Source: Actinomycetes bacterium
GTDB lineage: Bacteria > Actinomycetota > Acidimicrobiia > Acidimicrobiales > Microtrichaceae
Assembly: GCA_023423475.1 (NCBI GenBank)
Contig: JAFAFN010000217.1
Location: forward strand, 1 to 6,937
DNA length: 6,937 nucleotides
Reading direction: 5' to 3'
In this document: positions 6,746-6,937 of the stretch, in pieces
How positions within the stretch are numbered: position 1 is the stretch's first letter
How the letters are laid out: each line of letters begins with the position of its first letter
Made by a program: the position numbers and the translations under genes
The notes under the pieces: model-generated
Seen by the model: only the letters and a program-made list of their open reading frames with translations
What the model was told of the DNA's origin: nothing
Database searches by the model: none

Positions 6746-6937
6746 ATGGCCGCAGTTGCATCCACTCCCATCGAGCTCGTGAAGGGCGCATACGCCCGCT
6801 TCGAGGCCCACGTCGACGTCGCCCGCACCCGTCTGGGTCGCCCGCTGACCCTCGCCGAGAAGATCCTCATCGCCCACCTCGACGACCCCGCCGCCGAGTT
6901 CGAGCGTGGCGTCACCTACAACGACCTGCGCCCCGAT
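6746..6937 (+). CDS. acn: Aconitate hydratase (mitochondrial type), N-terminal part
   Basis: Only the first 64 residues are inside the window. The stretch RLGRPLTLAEKILIAHLDDP (about 29-48), then the family-like E(F)ERGVTYNDLRPD at the edge, matches the N-terminus of mitochondrial-type aconitases ([35 protein letters not shown]). Aconitase interconverts citrate and isocitrate in the citric acid cycle through a [4Fe-4S] cluster. The cluster cysteines are further on and cannot be checked here. The start is set by a good GAGGAG. The gene is transcribed away from the GntR regulator with a 70-bp shared control region, so regulation by that protein is plausible. The identity rests on a short but characteristic stretch. 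Confidence 0.85.
   Translation, partial: MAAVASTPIELVKGAYARFEAHVDVARTRLGRPLTLAEKILIAHLDDPAAEFERGVTYNDLRPD

Noticed and set aside
6676..6915. N-terminal extension of the GntR protein up to 6915
   Set aside because: It overlaps the aconitase start on the opposite strand, has no GntR similarity, and the family N-terminus fits the GTG at 6675.

Overview
The window comes from a strongly G+C-rich bacterial chromosome. Third codon positions are mostly G or C, GTG starts are used, and one promoter looks leaderless. Adjacent coaE-uvrB, a NarL-type two-component pair, a Flp-type pilin and a mitochondrial-type aconitase together suggest an actinomycetote, possibly an acidimicrobiial-type lineage. That placement is inference.

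Layout: (1) 1-2400, minus strand: coaE (last step of coenzyme A synthesis) is followed by uvrB (nucleotide excision repair). The uvrB frame is broken by an in-frame TAG at 84-86, inside the normally invariant DADKEGFLR stretch. The same frame continues correctly on the far side of the stop to the window edge. (2) 2401-2581: divergent intergenic region with an AT-rich patch and an inverted repeat. (3) 2582-5341, plus strand: a six-TM, GAF-domain, HisKA_3-type histidine kinase and its NarL/FixJ response regulator, three bases apart, with the regulator's Shine-Dalgarno inside the kinase stop region. (4) 5342-5517: a 176-base gene-free leader with three inverted repeats, preceding a 62-residue Flp/Fap-type prepilin (5518-5706) that ends in a near-perfect terminator. 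(5) 5707-5943: a convergent gap with two strong hairpins and a three-copy 14-bp tandem repeat that runs into the end of the next gene. (6) 5944-6675, minus strand: a GntR/HutC-family regulator with a UTRA ligand domain. It is divergent across 70 bp from the start of an aconitase gene (6746 to the window end), with paired ACTTGTA repeats one helical turn apart in between.

Functional reading: coaE and uvrB are housekeeping genes. The kinase and regulator form a signalling operon that may control the adjacent pilin; this is inferred only from position. The GntR regulator probably controls itself and perhaps the divergent aconitase. I see no CRISPR array, insertion sequence or complete tRNA or rRNA gene. 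The least ordinary points are the broken uvrB, the structured leader of the lone pilin gene, and the GntR-aconitase pairing.
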